A DNA stretch of 64,000 nt from Nitrospira sp. (lineage in GTDB: Bacteria > Nitrospirota > Nitrospiria > Nitrospirales > Nitrospiraceae), in assembly GCA_024998685.1 (NCBI GenBank), contig JACOEH010000013.1, positions 45,702 to 109,701 of the forward strand, read 5' to 3'. The notes beneath the pieces were generated by a model. It saw only the letters and a program-made list of their open reading frames with translations, was not told the origin of the DNA and did not search any database. The position numbers were made by a program, and so were the translations under genes. Position 1 is the stretch's first letter; every line of letters starts with the position of its first letter. Shown here one piece after another: positions 41,461 through 50,923 of the stretch.

Positions 41461-42249
41461 ATGACCAGCACGACGGGTACGATGCACAGTTGCAAAGTTC
41501 AAGAAGACGTGGCATTGGTCACCCTCGATCATCCACCCGTCAATGTCCTCACACCCGAACTGCTTACAGAGTTGGACGGCGCGTTCGATTCGCTCGCGAA
41601 GGATGACGCCGTCAAGGCGGTGGTGCTCACGGGAGCCGGCCGATACTTCGTTGCGGGAGCCGATATTCGAGTACTGGCCTCCATTCCCTCTTCAGCAGAG
41701 GGCGAAGCGCTCGCACGTCACGGCCAGATGATTTTGAACAAGATTGAGGCTTTTGAAAAACCGGTCATTGCCGCGATCAACGGCGCCTGCTTGGGAGGAG
41801 GTTTGGAATTGGCCCTGTGCTGTCATATCCGCTTCGCGGCGGAAGGTGCCAGACTCGGCCTGCCGGAAATCAACCTGGGCATCATGCCGGGATTCGGCGG
41901 CACTCAACGTCTTCCCCGACTCGTCGGCCGACCCAAGGCCATGGAATTGATTCTGACGGGTGCGCCGGTCTCAGCCCAAGAAGCCATGAGTCTGGGTTTG
42001 GTGTCCCGCGTCGTATCAGCGGATGATCTTCTGCGCCAAGCACAAGGACTGGCGCGTAAAATGGCCGTGAAAAGCCGGGTGGCGCTCCGTGCGTCGCTTC
42101 GAGCGATCCGTGAGGGCATGAAGCTTGACCTTTCCGACGGCTTGGTCCTGGAGGCCCGTCTGTTCGGTGAATTGTGCGATACCGACGATCGGAAAGAAGG
42201 AGTGTCGGCCTTCTTGGAGAAACGACAGCCTCGGTTCAAGAACCATTAG
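41461..42249 (+). CDS. Enoyl-CoA hydratase
   Basis: FVAGADIRVLA, GACLGGGLELALCCHIRFA, GIMPGFGGTQRLPRLVG. Confidence 0.93.
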   Translation: MTSTTGTMHSCKVQEDVALVTLDHPPVNVLTPELLTELDGAFDSLAKDDAVKAVVLTGAGRYFVAGADIRVLASIPSSAEGEALARHGQMILNKIEAFEKPVIAAINGACLGGGLELALCCHIRFAAEGARLGLPEINLGIMPGFGGTQRLPRLVGRPKAMELILTGAPVSAQEAMSLGLVSRVVSADDLLRQAQGLARKMAVKSRVALRASLRAIREGMKLDLSDGLVLEARLFGELCDTDDRKEGVSAFLEKRQPRFKNH

Positions 42250-42252
42250 TGG

Positions 42253-43521
42253 TTGCGAAGGAGACAGCGGGAAGGGGTTATGCAAGCTCAGCGTTCGACA
42301 AAATTGGCCCTGGCTCTAGCGGGAGGCGGCTTCACGGGCTATCTCTTCGAAATCGGCGCGTTGACAGGCCTGGACGACTTCTTCGGTGAGTCGTTCACCA
42401 GCAATGATTTTGACGTGTATGTCGGCGTGAGCGCCGGCTCAGCTGTGGCTGCCCTGCTCGCGCAAGGAGTCAAGCCGGAAGAAATTCTCGAAACCAATTT
42501 ATCCGGGAAACGTCCGTATTACTTTGACCACCGGGATATTTTCAGTCCTGCCATCGGGGAAGGCGTAAAGACAATCTGGCGCGCAACAAAGCAACTCATC
42601 CCTCTGGTGCGACTCTATACGCGCAATTATCAGGAGATGACGCTCATTGATTTACTGGACAAAGCTCAGGATTCACTCCCCAGCGGCATTTACCGGTTGG
42701 AGCCCTTCGCAAAATACCTGGAGAAAACATTCACGGCCAAAGGGCTGGGACTCCGCTTTGCCGACCTGCGCAAAGATCTCTATATCCCGGCCATTGATTT
42801 GGAATCCGGGGAAAGCGTGATCTTCGGCGAAAAGGGTCGGCGGGATATCTCCATCGCCCAGGCCGTGACCGCCTCCTCCGCTGCGCCGATCTATTTCTGT
42901 CCCGTGCGTATCGAGGGTCGCGATTATGTCGACGCGGGCATCGGGCGACCAGCCTTCTTCGATCTGGCCGTCGCCAAACAGGTGGATTTCATGGTGATGA
43001 TCAATCCGATGGCTCGCATTCGACTCGCCGTTTCGTCATGGCGCGACTCAGCCCGAACCAAACGTCCGTCTCGCCTTCGCGACAAGGGGTTCTTGACCGT
43101 CGGCGAGCAGGCCGGCCGCATTAATCTCGACGCTCGTATTTCACAGGCGTTGACCCTGTTCCAGCAAGACCATCCGGACAAAAAACTGCTGGTGATCACA
43201 CCGGGTATCAACGATGCGCTCTTGTTTGAGCGGAGTTTTCTGAGCTATCAAGACCGCGTGCACCTCCTGCGAGCCGGATACCTGTCGGTCGTGACGCTGG
43301 CGCGCGACCGATATCATGACCTGCGGGCGCAGTTTGCGCGCCATGGAATCGCGATTGTCCAGGCCGAATTTGAGGATCGCGTCACGTCACGTCTGGCGCA
43401 ACTCGATCAGATCATGGCTACTTCCCCTCAATCAAAGCCACCGATCAAGAAGGGCGCTCCGATGGGAATCGGACAGGCCGGCGCGGCTTGGTACCAGGTG
43501 AAATGGTGGGGCTCACGATGA
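42253..43521 (+). CDS. Patatin-like phospholipase
   Basis: LALAGGGFTGYLFEIGAL oxyanion motif, VGVSAGSAVAALLA (GxSxG), VDAGIGRPAF (DG/A). Confidence 0.88.
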   Translation: MRRRQREGVMQAQRSTKLALALAGGGFTGYLFEIGALTGLDDFFGESFTSNDFDVYVGVSAGSAVAALLAQGVKPEEILETNLSGKRPYYFDHRDIFSPAIGEGVKTIWRATKQLIPLVRLYTRNYQEMTLIDLLDKAQDSLPSGIYRLEPFAKYLEKTFTAKGLGLRFADLRKDLYIPAIDLESGESVIFGEKGRRDISIAQAVTASSAAPIYFCPVRIEGRDYVDAGIGRPAFFDLAVAKQVDFMVMINPMARIRLAVSSWRDSARTKRPSRLRDKGFLTVGEQAGRINLDARISQALTLFQQDHPDKKLLVITPGINDALLFERSFLSYQDRVHLLRAGYLSVVTLARDRYHDLRAQFARHGIAIVQAEFEDRVTSRLAQLDQIMATSPQSKPPIKKGAPMGIGQAGAAWYQVKWWGSR

Positions 43522-45458
43522 TGGCGCGGAAGAAACCTTTCTTCCAGGGATCCCTGGCGGTAGCGGAAGCCTCGCGGGATCGGACTCCCTATTCAGGTTT
43601 TCTGGCAGGTCTGTTCGAGGGGGTCGTGCGCCGCGATCTCTTCCGATCACAGACGATTCCGCAGGCCGGCAAAGCAGCAAAGGATTTTCTTGGACATTTG
43701 CGCCTCCTCCTGATCGAGAAAGTTGATCCAGAGAGCATCGACCGAGAGGGGGAAGTCGGCGAGGATGTGTTGACGGCACTCAAAGACATCGGCGCCTTCG
43801 GCCTGAAGATTCCCACGATCTATGGAGGACTCGGCCTCACTCAGTCGGACTACCACCGCGTCGCGACGCTGCTCGGGAGCCATGATGCTGCGACCACGGT
43901 CCTGATTTCGGCGCATAATTCGATCGGCGCGGCAGAACCGGTCAAGCTCATCGGAAATCTTGAGCAACAGCAACGATTGTTGCCGCGCCTCGCGCGTGGC
44001 GACATTTCCGGCTTTGCGCTCACGGAAAAGGGTGCCGGCTGCGATATTTGGGATCTCCGAACCTATGCCATCCCGGTGCGCGAGCACGGTGCCCTCGTGG
44101 GCTATCGACTCACCGGCGAAAAATTGTATACGACGAATGCACCCCGCCGGGACAATGAGTTCTTGGCATCGCTTCTGGTGGTGATCGCCCAAATCGTACA
44201 GGAGCCTAGGGAGATCGCTCGCCCTAAGCCGGAGCGGCGGTTCGGCGCCTTTGTCGTCGATACCCGGACACCGGGATGTCGCTGCACGCGCCTCCGCTAT
44301 ATGGGGGTCCGCGGGATTTACAACGGCGCCGTACAACTTAACGAGGTCTTCGTGCCGGTGGCCGACCGGTTGGGAGAAGAGGGAGAGGGATTACGACGCG
44401 CTCTGGAAAGCTTGACCGTAGGCCGGCTTACTCTGCCCGCCGCCTGCTTGGGCAATTTGAAGCAATGTCTATGGCTGGCTCGACAACGGGCGCAAGAGCG
44501 CATTCAATATGATCGCCCGATCGGTGAGCACACGGATATCGGGGCCAAGATTGTCCGTATAGCCTCGCGGGTCCTGGCGTTGGAAGCCTTGGTCACCATC
44601 ACAGGGACCTGGGCCGACTCCAAGGTTGATGTGCGGCTTGAGTCGGCAGCCGCCAAAATTCTCGCCACCGAATGGCTGCTCGAATCGGTGCTCGATCTCT
44701 TCCGCATTTATGGTGGACGCGGGTTCGAAACGTCGGAATCGCTTCGGCTCCATGGGGACGTGCCGGCGCCGATCGAACGCATGGTCCGAGATGCCTTGAT
44801 CAATGTCATTTGGGAGGGAACGAACGGGATCTTGACCCTTTGGATCGGGCGCGAAGGATTGGCGGAGTACGTCTCTCATGGAAAGGCCTTCTTGGAATTT
44901 CAGATCAGCGAGATGGTACAGGCCCTGCCGTTCTTCGCCAAAGTCACGGGCCGCTCTCTCAACCGCTTGCCCATGATCAAAGGATGGCCGGCGGCTGCAA
45001 CGCCCGAATCGGTGTGGGAGTGGTTTGTCACGAAAAAGGCGCGAGAACTCGCTCAAAAGTCGCTCTGGGTCACAGCCCGCCACCGTCAGGGACTCGCCCG
45101 CAAGCAACTGTTGATGACTCGCCTGGTCAAGGCCGGGGTACAACTCTTTGGGACGGAAGCGTTGTTATGGTACGCATCGCAGCAAGCCGTCCGCGATCAT
45201 GTGTTGGCTGATGAACTTCTCGAACACTTCTGTTCCCAGGTCAAAGAAGGATTCCACCCGACGCCCTTGCTTTCCCTGAGACAACCGTTGTGGCAAGACG
45301 ACTCTCGAGTGTTCCATTTGGCACGGAATATTCTGGCGGGAAAGGCTGAGTGGTTGGAAGAAGGGATCCTCGCTTGGAGCCCCGTTGGACACAGTGGGGA
45401 GGGCCGGCTCATGTCCACGATGAGAGAACAGATGGCAGGATTTCCCACAAAACATTAA
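43518..45458 (+). CDS. Acyl-CoA dehydrogenase family (start MMARKKPF)
   Basis: GFALTEKGAGCDIWDLRT, RIYGGRGFETSESLRLHGD, INVIWEGTNGI. Confidence 0.92.
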   Translation: MMARKKPFFQGSLAVAEASRDRTPYSGFLAGLFEGVVRRDLFRSQTIPQAGKAAKDFLGHLRLLLIEKVDPESIDREGEVGEDVLTALKDIGAFGLKIPTIYGGLGLTQSDYHRVATLLGSHDAATTVLISAHNSIGAAEPVKLIGNLEQQQRLLPRLARGDISGFALTEKGAGCDIWDLRTYAIPVREHGALVGYRLTGEKLYTTNAPRRDNEFLASLLVVIAQIVQEPREIARPKPERRFGAFVVDTRTPGCRCTRLRYMGVRGIYNGAVQLNEVFVPVADRLGEEGEGLRRALESLTVGRLTLPAACLGNLKQCLWLARQRAQERIQYDRPIGEHTDIGAKIVRIASRVLALEALVTITGTWADSKVDVRLESAAAKILATEWLLESVLDLFRIYGGRGFETSESLRLHGDVPAPIERMVRDALINVIWEGTNGILTLWIGREGLAEYVSHGKAFLEFQISEMVQALPFFAKVTGRSLNRLPMIKGWPAAATPESVWEWFVTKKARELAQKSLWVTARHRQGLARKQLLMTRLVKAGVQLFGTEALLWYASQQAVRDHVLADELLEHFCSQVKEGFHPTPLLSLRQPLWQDDSRVFHLARNILAGKAEWLEEGILAWSPVGHSGEGRLMSTMREQMAGFPTKH

Positions 45459-45529
45459 GCGAAGAAGAAACATGTCGTCTCATCCAGATCACCCGTTAGA
45501 CATGAGGATCATGCCATGATGAGGTCAGC

Positions 45530-46492
45530 ATGACGGAAATTGCGGAATACTTCGAATTGGTCAAGGGGAGATATGGATTGAGCAGTGATTATGCCTTGGC
45601 GGAGAAGCTGGGAATCGCTCAACCCGAAGCAAATCTCATGCGGCGTGGGCTCAAAATCCCGAAGCCGGAATTGTGCATCAAGATCGCGAAACTTTTGAAC
45701 AAGAACCCGGTCGAACTCCTCCTGATCGCTCAAAAAGACAAGGCTCCGAAACAGGCCAAAGAGTACTGGACCTTGGCGCTGACGGCCGTCGATGTCATGC
45801 TTCATGTCCCCAAAAGTCCGAAATACATTCCCCGTAAGGTGGCGGCCATCGGGCAAGAACTCCGCCAGCTTGAAACGCAGACCTTGCTCTACGAAGGAGC
45901 CGAAGCGAATGCGGAAGCCATTCGACTCGTCCAGACGGCCGAGGAGTCCATCGACGCGATCATGGAGCGCTGGAACATCTGGAAAAAGGGAGAAGCGCTC
46001 TATCCAAGCTACCTCCTGGCGAACCAGGCGGCGGTCAAGCGGGGCGTCATGATCCGTCGCCTCTTGGTCCTGACGCGCGAGCAAATGCAGCAAGAGTCGG
46101 TCGTTACGGATGCCATCCAAGTCATGGACGACCAACATCGGGCCGGCATCAAGATCTTCTTTGCATTCCGTGAAGATCTCCAACGAGCGGCCGCCTTTCA
46201 ACGTTTCGAGGAAGACTACAGGCAGCAGGGGGCTGCGCGGGATCTCAACACGGTGATCTTCGACCGGGAAATTCTGATTTTTTCCCGGTCCTACGGCCAA
46301 GTACAGCTCGGAATCGTGGGTCCCACCACACCCATTACCATGATCAATCAACTGGAAATCACCTGGAAGCCGGAGTTGCTGCGGGAGCTTGACCCGGCTC
46401 CGCTCTTCGACATGACTCGATACGTCTTCGACTATTCCGGCCCACGGGCTTTCAAGATGGAATTGGAACGATTCATGAGAGCGATCACATGA
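45530..46492 (+). CDS. HTH (Cro/CI-like)-containing protein with uncharacterised C-terminal domain; candidate regulator
   Basis: N-terminal SSDYALAEKLGIAQPEANLMRRGLKIPKPELCIKIAKLLNKNPVELL; 4-nt overlap with the next gene. Confidence 0.65.
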   Translation: MTEIAEYFELVKGRYGLSSDYALAEKLGIAQPEANLMRRGLKIPKPELCIKIAKLLNKNPVELLLIAQKDKAPKQAKEYWTLALTAVDVMLHVPKSPKYIPRKVAAIGQELRQLETQTLLYEGAEANAEAIRLVQTAEESIDAIMERWNIWKKGEALYPSYLLANQAAVKRGVMIRRLLVLTREQMQQESVVTDAIQVMDDQHRAGIKIFFAFREDLQRAAAFQRFEEDYRQQGAARDLNTVIFDREILIFSRSYGQVQLGIVGPTTPITMINQLEITWKPELLRELDPAPLFDMTRYVFDYSGPRAFKMELERFMRAIT

Positions 46493-47895
46493 AATTCCCG
46501 TCGGAGCCGTTCAAGATCAAGGTGGTGGAACCCATCCGCCGCACGACCCGTGAAGAGCGTGACACACGGCTGCGCATCGCCGGCTACAATCTGTTTCAGG
46601 TCCCGGCCGAAAGTGTCTACGTCGATCTCTTGACCGATAGCGGCACGGCAGCCATGAGCGACAGGCAATGGGCGGGTCTGATGCTGGGGGATGAGTCCTA
46701 TGCCGGCAGCAGGAACTACTACCACCTGGAAGAGACGGTCAGATCGATCTTCGGCTACAAGCACGTCATTCCGACGCACCAGGGCCGCATGGCCGAGAAT
46801 CTTCTCTTCTCAACTATCGTCAAACCTGGAATGTGCGTCCCCAACAACATCCACTTCGACACGACGCGCGCCAACGTCGAGCATCAGGGGGCGGAGGCGC
46901 TCGACGTCGTCGTCAGGGAGGCCTACGATCCCCGCTGCGACCTGCCGTTCAAAGGGAACATCGATCTGCCCCGATTGGAGGAGACGATCAATCGAGCCGG
47001 ACCGGACAAGATTCCGCTGGTGATGATGACCATCACGAACAACAGCGGCGGCGGGCAACCGGTCTCGATGGATAATATTCGACGGACCCGTGGGCTGTTG
47101 GATCACTACCATATTCCGCTATTTTTCGATGCCTGCCGATTCGCAGAGAACTGCTTCTTCATCAAAGAGCGTGAGCCTGAATATGCCCACACATCGATCC
47201 TCGACATCGCACGGGAACTCTTCAGCTATGGAGACGGCTGCACCATGTCCGCGAAGAAGGACGGACTCGTGAACATCGGGGGATTTCTCAGCCTGAACGA
47301 CGGGCAGTGGGCACAGGACATTACCAATATGCTCATCCTGGTCGAAGGTTTTCCAACGTACGGCGGATTGGCGGGCCGTGACCTGGAAGCGATGGCCAGA
47401 GGACTTGAAGAGGTGCTCGACGAAGAATATTTGCGTTTCCGTATCGGCCAGGTTCGCTACCTGGGCGAATTGTTGGAGGGAGGTGGAGTACCGATCCTCA
47501 AACCCGTCGGCGGCCATGCGGTCTACCTCAATGCCAAAGAATTCCTCCCCCACATTCCGCAATCCGAATTTCCAGGACAAGCGCTGGCTGTCGCGCTCTA
47601 CCGGGACTTCGGCATCCGGGGGGTCGAAATCGGCACCCTCATGTTCGGCAAAAAAGATCCTGTGACCGGCGGAACAATTCACCCCGAGCTGGAGATGGTC
47701 AGACTCGCCGTTCCCCGGCGGGTCTATACGAATATGCAGATCACGTATGTCGCGGAATCAATCATCGAACTCTATCGAAGGCGCGAACTGATCCACGGCC
47801 TCGCGTTGATCCATGAGGCGCCGATGCTGCGCCACTTCACGGCGCGATTTGAAGAACTCCAAGGATCACCGTCCCTGGAACCGATGACCGTCTGA
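46489..47895 (+). CDS. Tryptophanase/tyrosine phenol-lyase family PLP beta-eliminating lyase
   Basis: DLLTDSGTAAMSDRQWAGLMLGDESYAGSRNYYHLEETV, IPTHQGRMAENLLF, CTMSAKKDGLVNIGGFL PLP-lysine motif, EGFPTYGGLAGRDLEAMA. Confidence 0.9.
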   Translation: MKFPSEPFKIKVVEPIRRTTREERDTRLRIAGYNLFQVPAESVYVDLLTDSGTAAMSDRQWAGLMLGDESYAGSRNYYHLEETVRSIFGYKHVIPTHQGRMAENLLFSTIVKPGMCVPNNIHFDTTRANVEHQGAEALDVVVREAYDPRCDLPFKGNIDLPRLEETINRAGPDKIPLVMMTITNNSGGGQPVSMDNIRRTRGLLDHYHIPLFFDACRFAENCFFIKEREPEYAHTSILDIARELFSYGDGCTMSAKKDGLVNIGGFLSLNDGQWAQDITNMLILVEGFPTYGGLAGRDLEAMARGLEEVLDEEYLRFRIGQVRYLGELLEGGGVPILKPVGGHAVYLNAKEFLPHIPQSEFPGQALAVALYRDFGIRGVEIGTLMFGKKDPVTGGTIHPELEMVRLAVPRRVYTNMQITYVAESIIELYRRRELIHGLALIHEAPMLRHFTARFEELQGSPSLEPMTV

Positions 47896-47904
47896 GGAGA
47901 CATC

Positions 47905-49848
47905 ATGGCCACCCTGTTCAAAGAGTTCGAGCGGATCGAGGCGGCGCGAGAGCGGTTGGCAGGCCGGAGTTTCATGGTGGGGCTGTTCGCAGGAAAACCT
48001 GACTTTTCGCTCTTCCTCACGCCGGAAGAGTCACCGGAAGAGCAGGCCGACTGGGAAGAATTCCGACCACGCTTGGAAACCTTTCTCATGACGCAGGTCG
48101 ATCCCGATGAAATCGAACGGACCGCGAAGATCCCCGACTCCGTCTTGAAAGGGCTCTTTGCGCTCGGCGCGTTCGGCATGAAGATCCCCAAACAGTATGG
48201 GGGGCTTGGATTTTCGCATACGAACTATGGGCGTGCCCTCATGCTCATGGCGAGCTGGAGCAACGCGCTGGCTCTCACCGTCGCCGTGCCGCAATCGATC
48301 GGCATCGCGATGCCGATCCTCATGTTCGGCAATGAGGAGCAGCGACGCAGGTACCTTCCCCTCGTTGCACGAGAAGCCGTGTCGGCCTTCGCCCTCACGG
48401 AACCGATGACCGGGTCTGATGCCGCGAACATTGCGACGGAGGCTGTTTTAGATTCCGCCGGGACAATGTTTGTCGTGAACGGCGAAAAACTGTGGTGCAC
48501 GAACGGTCCCATCGCCCGTTACGTGACGTTGATCGTGCGAGTACCGGCAAGGCGGACACAGCAGAACGGGCGGACAAGGTGGACGCCGGTTCCCAACGGC
48601 AAGGAAGCAGACGAGCATGTTCATACCGCCTTCATCCTTGATATGCGGACACCCGGTGTCCATATTCGACAACACTGCCGATTTGAAGGCTGTCGGGGCA
48701 TCGAAAACGCTCACATGACTTTCACCGATGTGCACATCCCGACGGAAAATGTCATCGGTGAAGTCGGCCGGGGGCTCAAGTACGCCTTGACCATCCTCAA
48801 TGTGGGTCGGGCGGTCAGCATCCCGGCGATTTGTCTGGGCATGGCCAAACAGGCATGGCAACCCACACTCGATCGGGCCAATCAACGATTTACTTTTCAG
48901 AAACCTCTCGGCACCAGGCAAACACAGCGCATGAGAGTCGGCCGCATGGCTTCGAATCTCTTCGCCATGGAGGCGCTCGCGTTCACTGCGTGGCGTATGG
49001 CCGATCAACACACCTACGATGTCCGAATCGAGGCCGCCCTGGCCAAGCTCTTCTGCTCCGAGAAGACGATTCAGTTCTTAAAAGACGCTCAAATCATTTT
49101 CGGGGGGATGGGATATGAAACGGCCCATTCCAAGCGGCTTCGTGGAGAGCCCGCGTTCGGCATCGAACAGCTGGTTCGCGATGCGGAGATGTACCGCATC
49201 GGCGAAGGGGCGACGGATGTCTTAAGACCGTTCGTTGCCCGCGAGGGGCTCAACCTGCATCTTGAGCGGGCCGGGCATGTCCTCGATGAACAGACGACGG
49301 ACGTTCGCCGACTCACCGAATTGCGGCAACTCGTGAAATTCTACATTCCTTGGTACAGAAGCCAATGGACGAGCAGCCCATTGCCTCCTCGCGCGGAGTT
49401 CGAATATTCGAGAGTCTGCTCCAAACTGCGCTTCGTCGAACAAGCAAGCCGTCGGCTTGCACGGACGATTTTTTACGTGATGCTGCTCCATCGACAGGCG
49501 CTTCGGGATGATCAAGGACGGCAAAACCGGATCGAGATGATCGGCGAAGATCTCTTGATGGTCGCAGCGACGGCGCTCTATGCAGAAGCTCAGGAGCGGA
49601 CCGGCGGGCATCCGGAGGTGTGGGATCTCGTGGAAGAGAACTTCCGAGATGCCCAACAGCGTGTCGAACGAAACCTTCGAGAACTACTCCGCAATCAGGA
49701 TGCAGCCGTCGCAAGCGTCGGCGAAAAGGCCCTCAGCGGTCGGTATCCTTCACTCACGTGCGGTATCATCCAGCGTAATCTTCAAGACTACTTGCGACAG
49801 GAGCGTACTCCCAGTACCGATGAAAAGAGGGAACAACAAGTAATCTGA
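47905..49848 (+). CDS. Acyl-CoA dehydrogenase family
   Basis: AFALTEPMTGSDAANIATEAV, FGGMGYETAHSKRLRGEPAFGIEQLVRDAEMYRIGEGATDV. Confidence 0.92.
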   Translation: MATLFKEFERIEAARERLAGRSFMVGLFAGKPDFSLFLTPEESPEEQADWEEFRPRLETFLMTQVDPDEIERTAKIPDSVLKGLFALGAFGMKIPKQYGGLGFSHTNYGRALMLMASWSNALALTVAVPQSIGIAMPILMFGNEEQRRRYLPLVAREAVSAFALTEPMTGSDAANIATEAVLDSAGTMFVVNGEKLWCTNGPIARYVTLIVRVPARRTQQNGRTRWTPVPNGKEADEHVHTAFILDMRTPGVHIRQHCRFEGCRGIENAHMTFTDVHIPTENVIGEVGRGLKYALTILNVGRAVSIPAICLGMAKQAWQPTLDRANQRFTFQKPLGTRQTQRMRVGRMASNLFAMEALAFTAWRMADQHTYDVRIEAALAKLFCSEKTIQFLKDAQIIFGGMGYETAHSKRLRGEPAFGIEQLVRDAEMYRIGEGATDVLRPFVAREGLNLHLERAGHVLDEQTTDVRRLTELRQLVKFYIPWYRSQWTSSPLPPRAEFEYSRVCSKLRFVEQASRRLARTIFYVMLLHRQALRDDQGRQNRIEMIGEDLLMVAATALYAEAQERTGGHPEVWDLVEENFRDAQQRVERNLRELLRNQDAAVASVGEKALSGRYPSLTCGIIQRNLQDYLRQERTPSTDEKREQQVI

Positions 49849-49910
49849 GCTGCTTTACCGCCTCGCCTGAGGCACAGGTGCGGGCCGCCGTTCTTGGTGG
49901 GACGATCAAC

Positions 49911-50342
49911 TCATCCTTGCGGCAACTTCGCAATGAAGTGCTGAATGTGGTCCAAATACACGGGAATCCGGCGGACCGCGACAGGCAACGCCTCATACAC
50001 TCGCTCAGGATCGATGTCGTCGTATTCGTGCACAATCCGGTTGCGGAGTCCGGCAGCGATGGCCGTCTCCTTGGCAAGATCGGCCGTCATGACGCCGAGC
50101 GTGCCGAGGCGCATAAAGGATTCGTGATAGTCCTTGGGCGGCGCGTGGCCGGACTCGGTGATCAGATGAAAATTGATGTCGATCATACGGCCGATGGCCC
50201 GTTCGAGATACCGCTCGGCCAAGGCTTCATTGATGGAATCCTCCAGGTACTGCGCGCGTGACAATTGGGACAGCCGGGTCATCGCGGCCACGTCATCGAG
50301 GATGAGGCGCATCTTTCTGGTGATAAGTTGTCGGTCGATCAT
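49911..50342 (-). CDS. hepT: HepT-like (DUF86) toxin, type VII TA
   Basis: GLRNRIVHEYDDID matches Rx4HxY; start MIDRQLITRK overlaps the mntA-like stop (ATGA). Confidence 0.87.
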   Translation of the reverse strand: MIDRQLITRKMRLILDDVAAMTRLSQLSRAQYLEDSINEALAERYLERAIGRMIDINFHLITESGHAPPKDYHESFMRLGTLGVMTADLAKETAIAAGLRNRIVHEYDDIDPERVYEALPVAVRRIPVYLDHIQHFIAKLPQG

Positions 50343-50791
50343 GGGCGGGAAGGCTCGGCTACCAAGTCCGACAATCGCCGGGCGACATACCGGCGCTCCA
50401 ATTCCAAGTAAGGTCGAAAGTCTTGGTACGCTTTGAAGGCGTGGAGACGCAGACGGGCGAGGTCTTGGGGCATCCCGAACAGGACACGGCAAGACTCAAC
50501 GATTTTCTTGAGGAAGAGAGGGTCCGTCCCATTGAGGATCGCCAGATCTACTGTGCGTCCAGGGAACCGCGTCTGCAATGCCTCTTGCACATCTAGAACG
50601 GTCTGAAACGAGGCGTAGGGTGTCTCAAATTGAATCGCCAGGTCCAGATCGCTGCGATCATGGGTCGTTCCTGTGACCGTTGACCCAAACTGGAGGATCA
50701 AACGAATCTTGAAACGCTGCGCGAGTTCCCTCAACCCCGATACTGCTTCTGTGATGCCTTCCTCGCTCATTCCCCGCTCCGAGGGTTTCAT
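50339..50791 (-). CDS. mntA: MntA-like minimal nucleotidyltransferase antitoxin
   Basis: FGSTVTGTTHDRSDLDLAI: GSx10DxD motif; directly upstream of hepT. Confidence 0.87.
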   Translation of the reverse strand: MKPSERGMSEEGITEAVSGLRELAQRFKIRLILQFGSTVTGTTHDRSDLDLAIQFETPYASFQTVLDVQEALQTRFPGRTVDLAILNGTDPLFLKKIVESCRVLFGMPQDLARLRLHAFKAYQDFRPYLELERRYVARRLSDLVAEPSRP

Positions 50792-50923
50792 CCAGACCGT
50801 AACTTAGCTGAGAATCGTTTCGTTGTCTATGCGCCCCGGTTGTTGCGTGTGTTGTAATATCATGACGGACGCATGGGTAATAACTGTGACCGCCATTGCG
50901 TCTCGCCAAGAGGAGGTAAGTCT

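Noticed and set aside
45509-46351. 280-aa minus-strand ORF opposite the HTH gene
   Set aside because: Antisense shadow; the plus-strand protein has a recognisable HTH, RBS context and operon coupling
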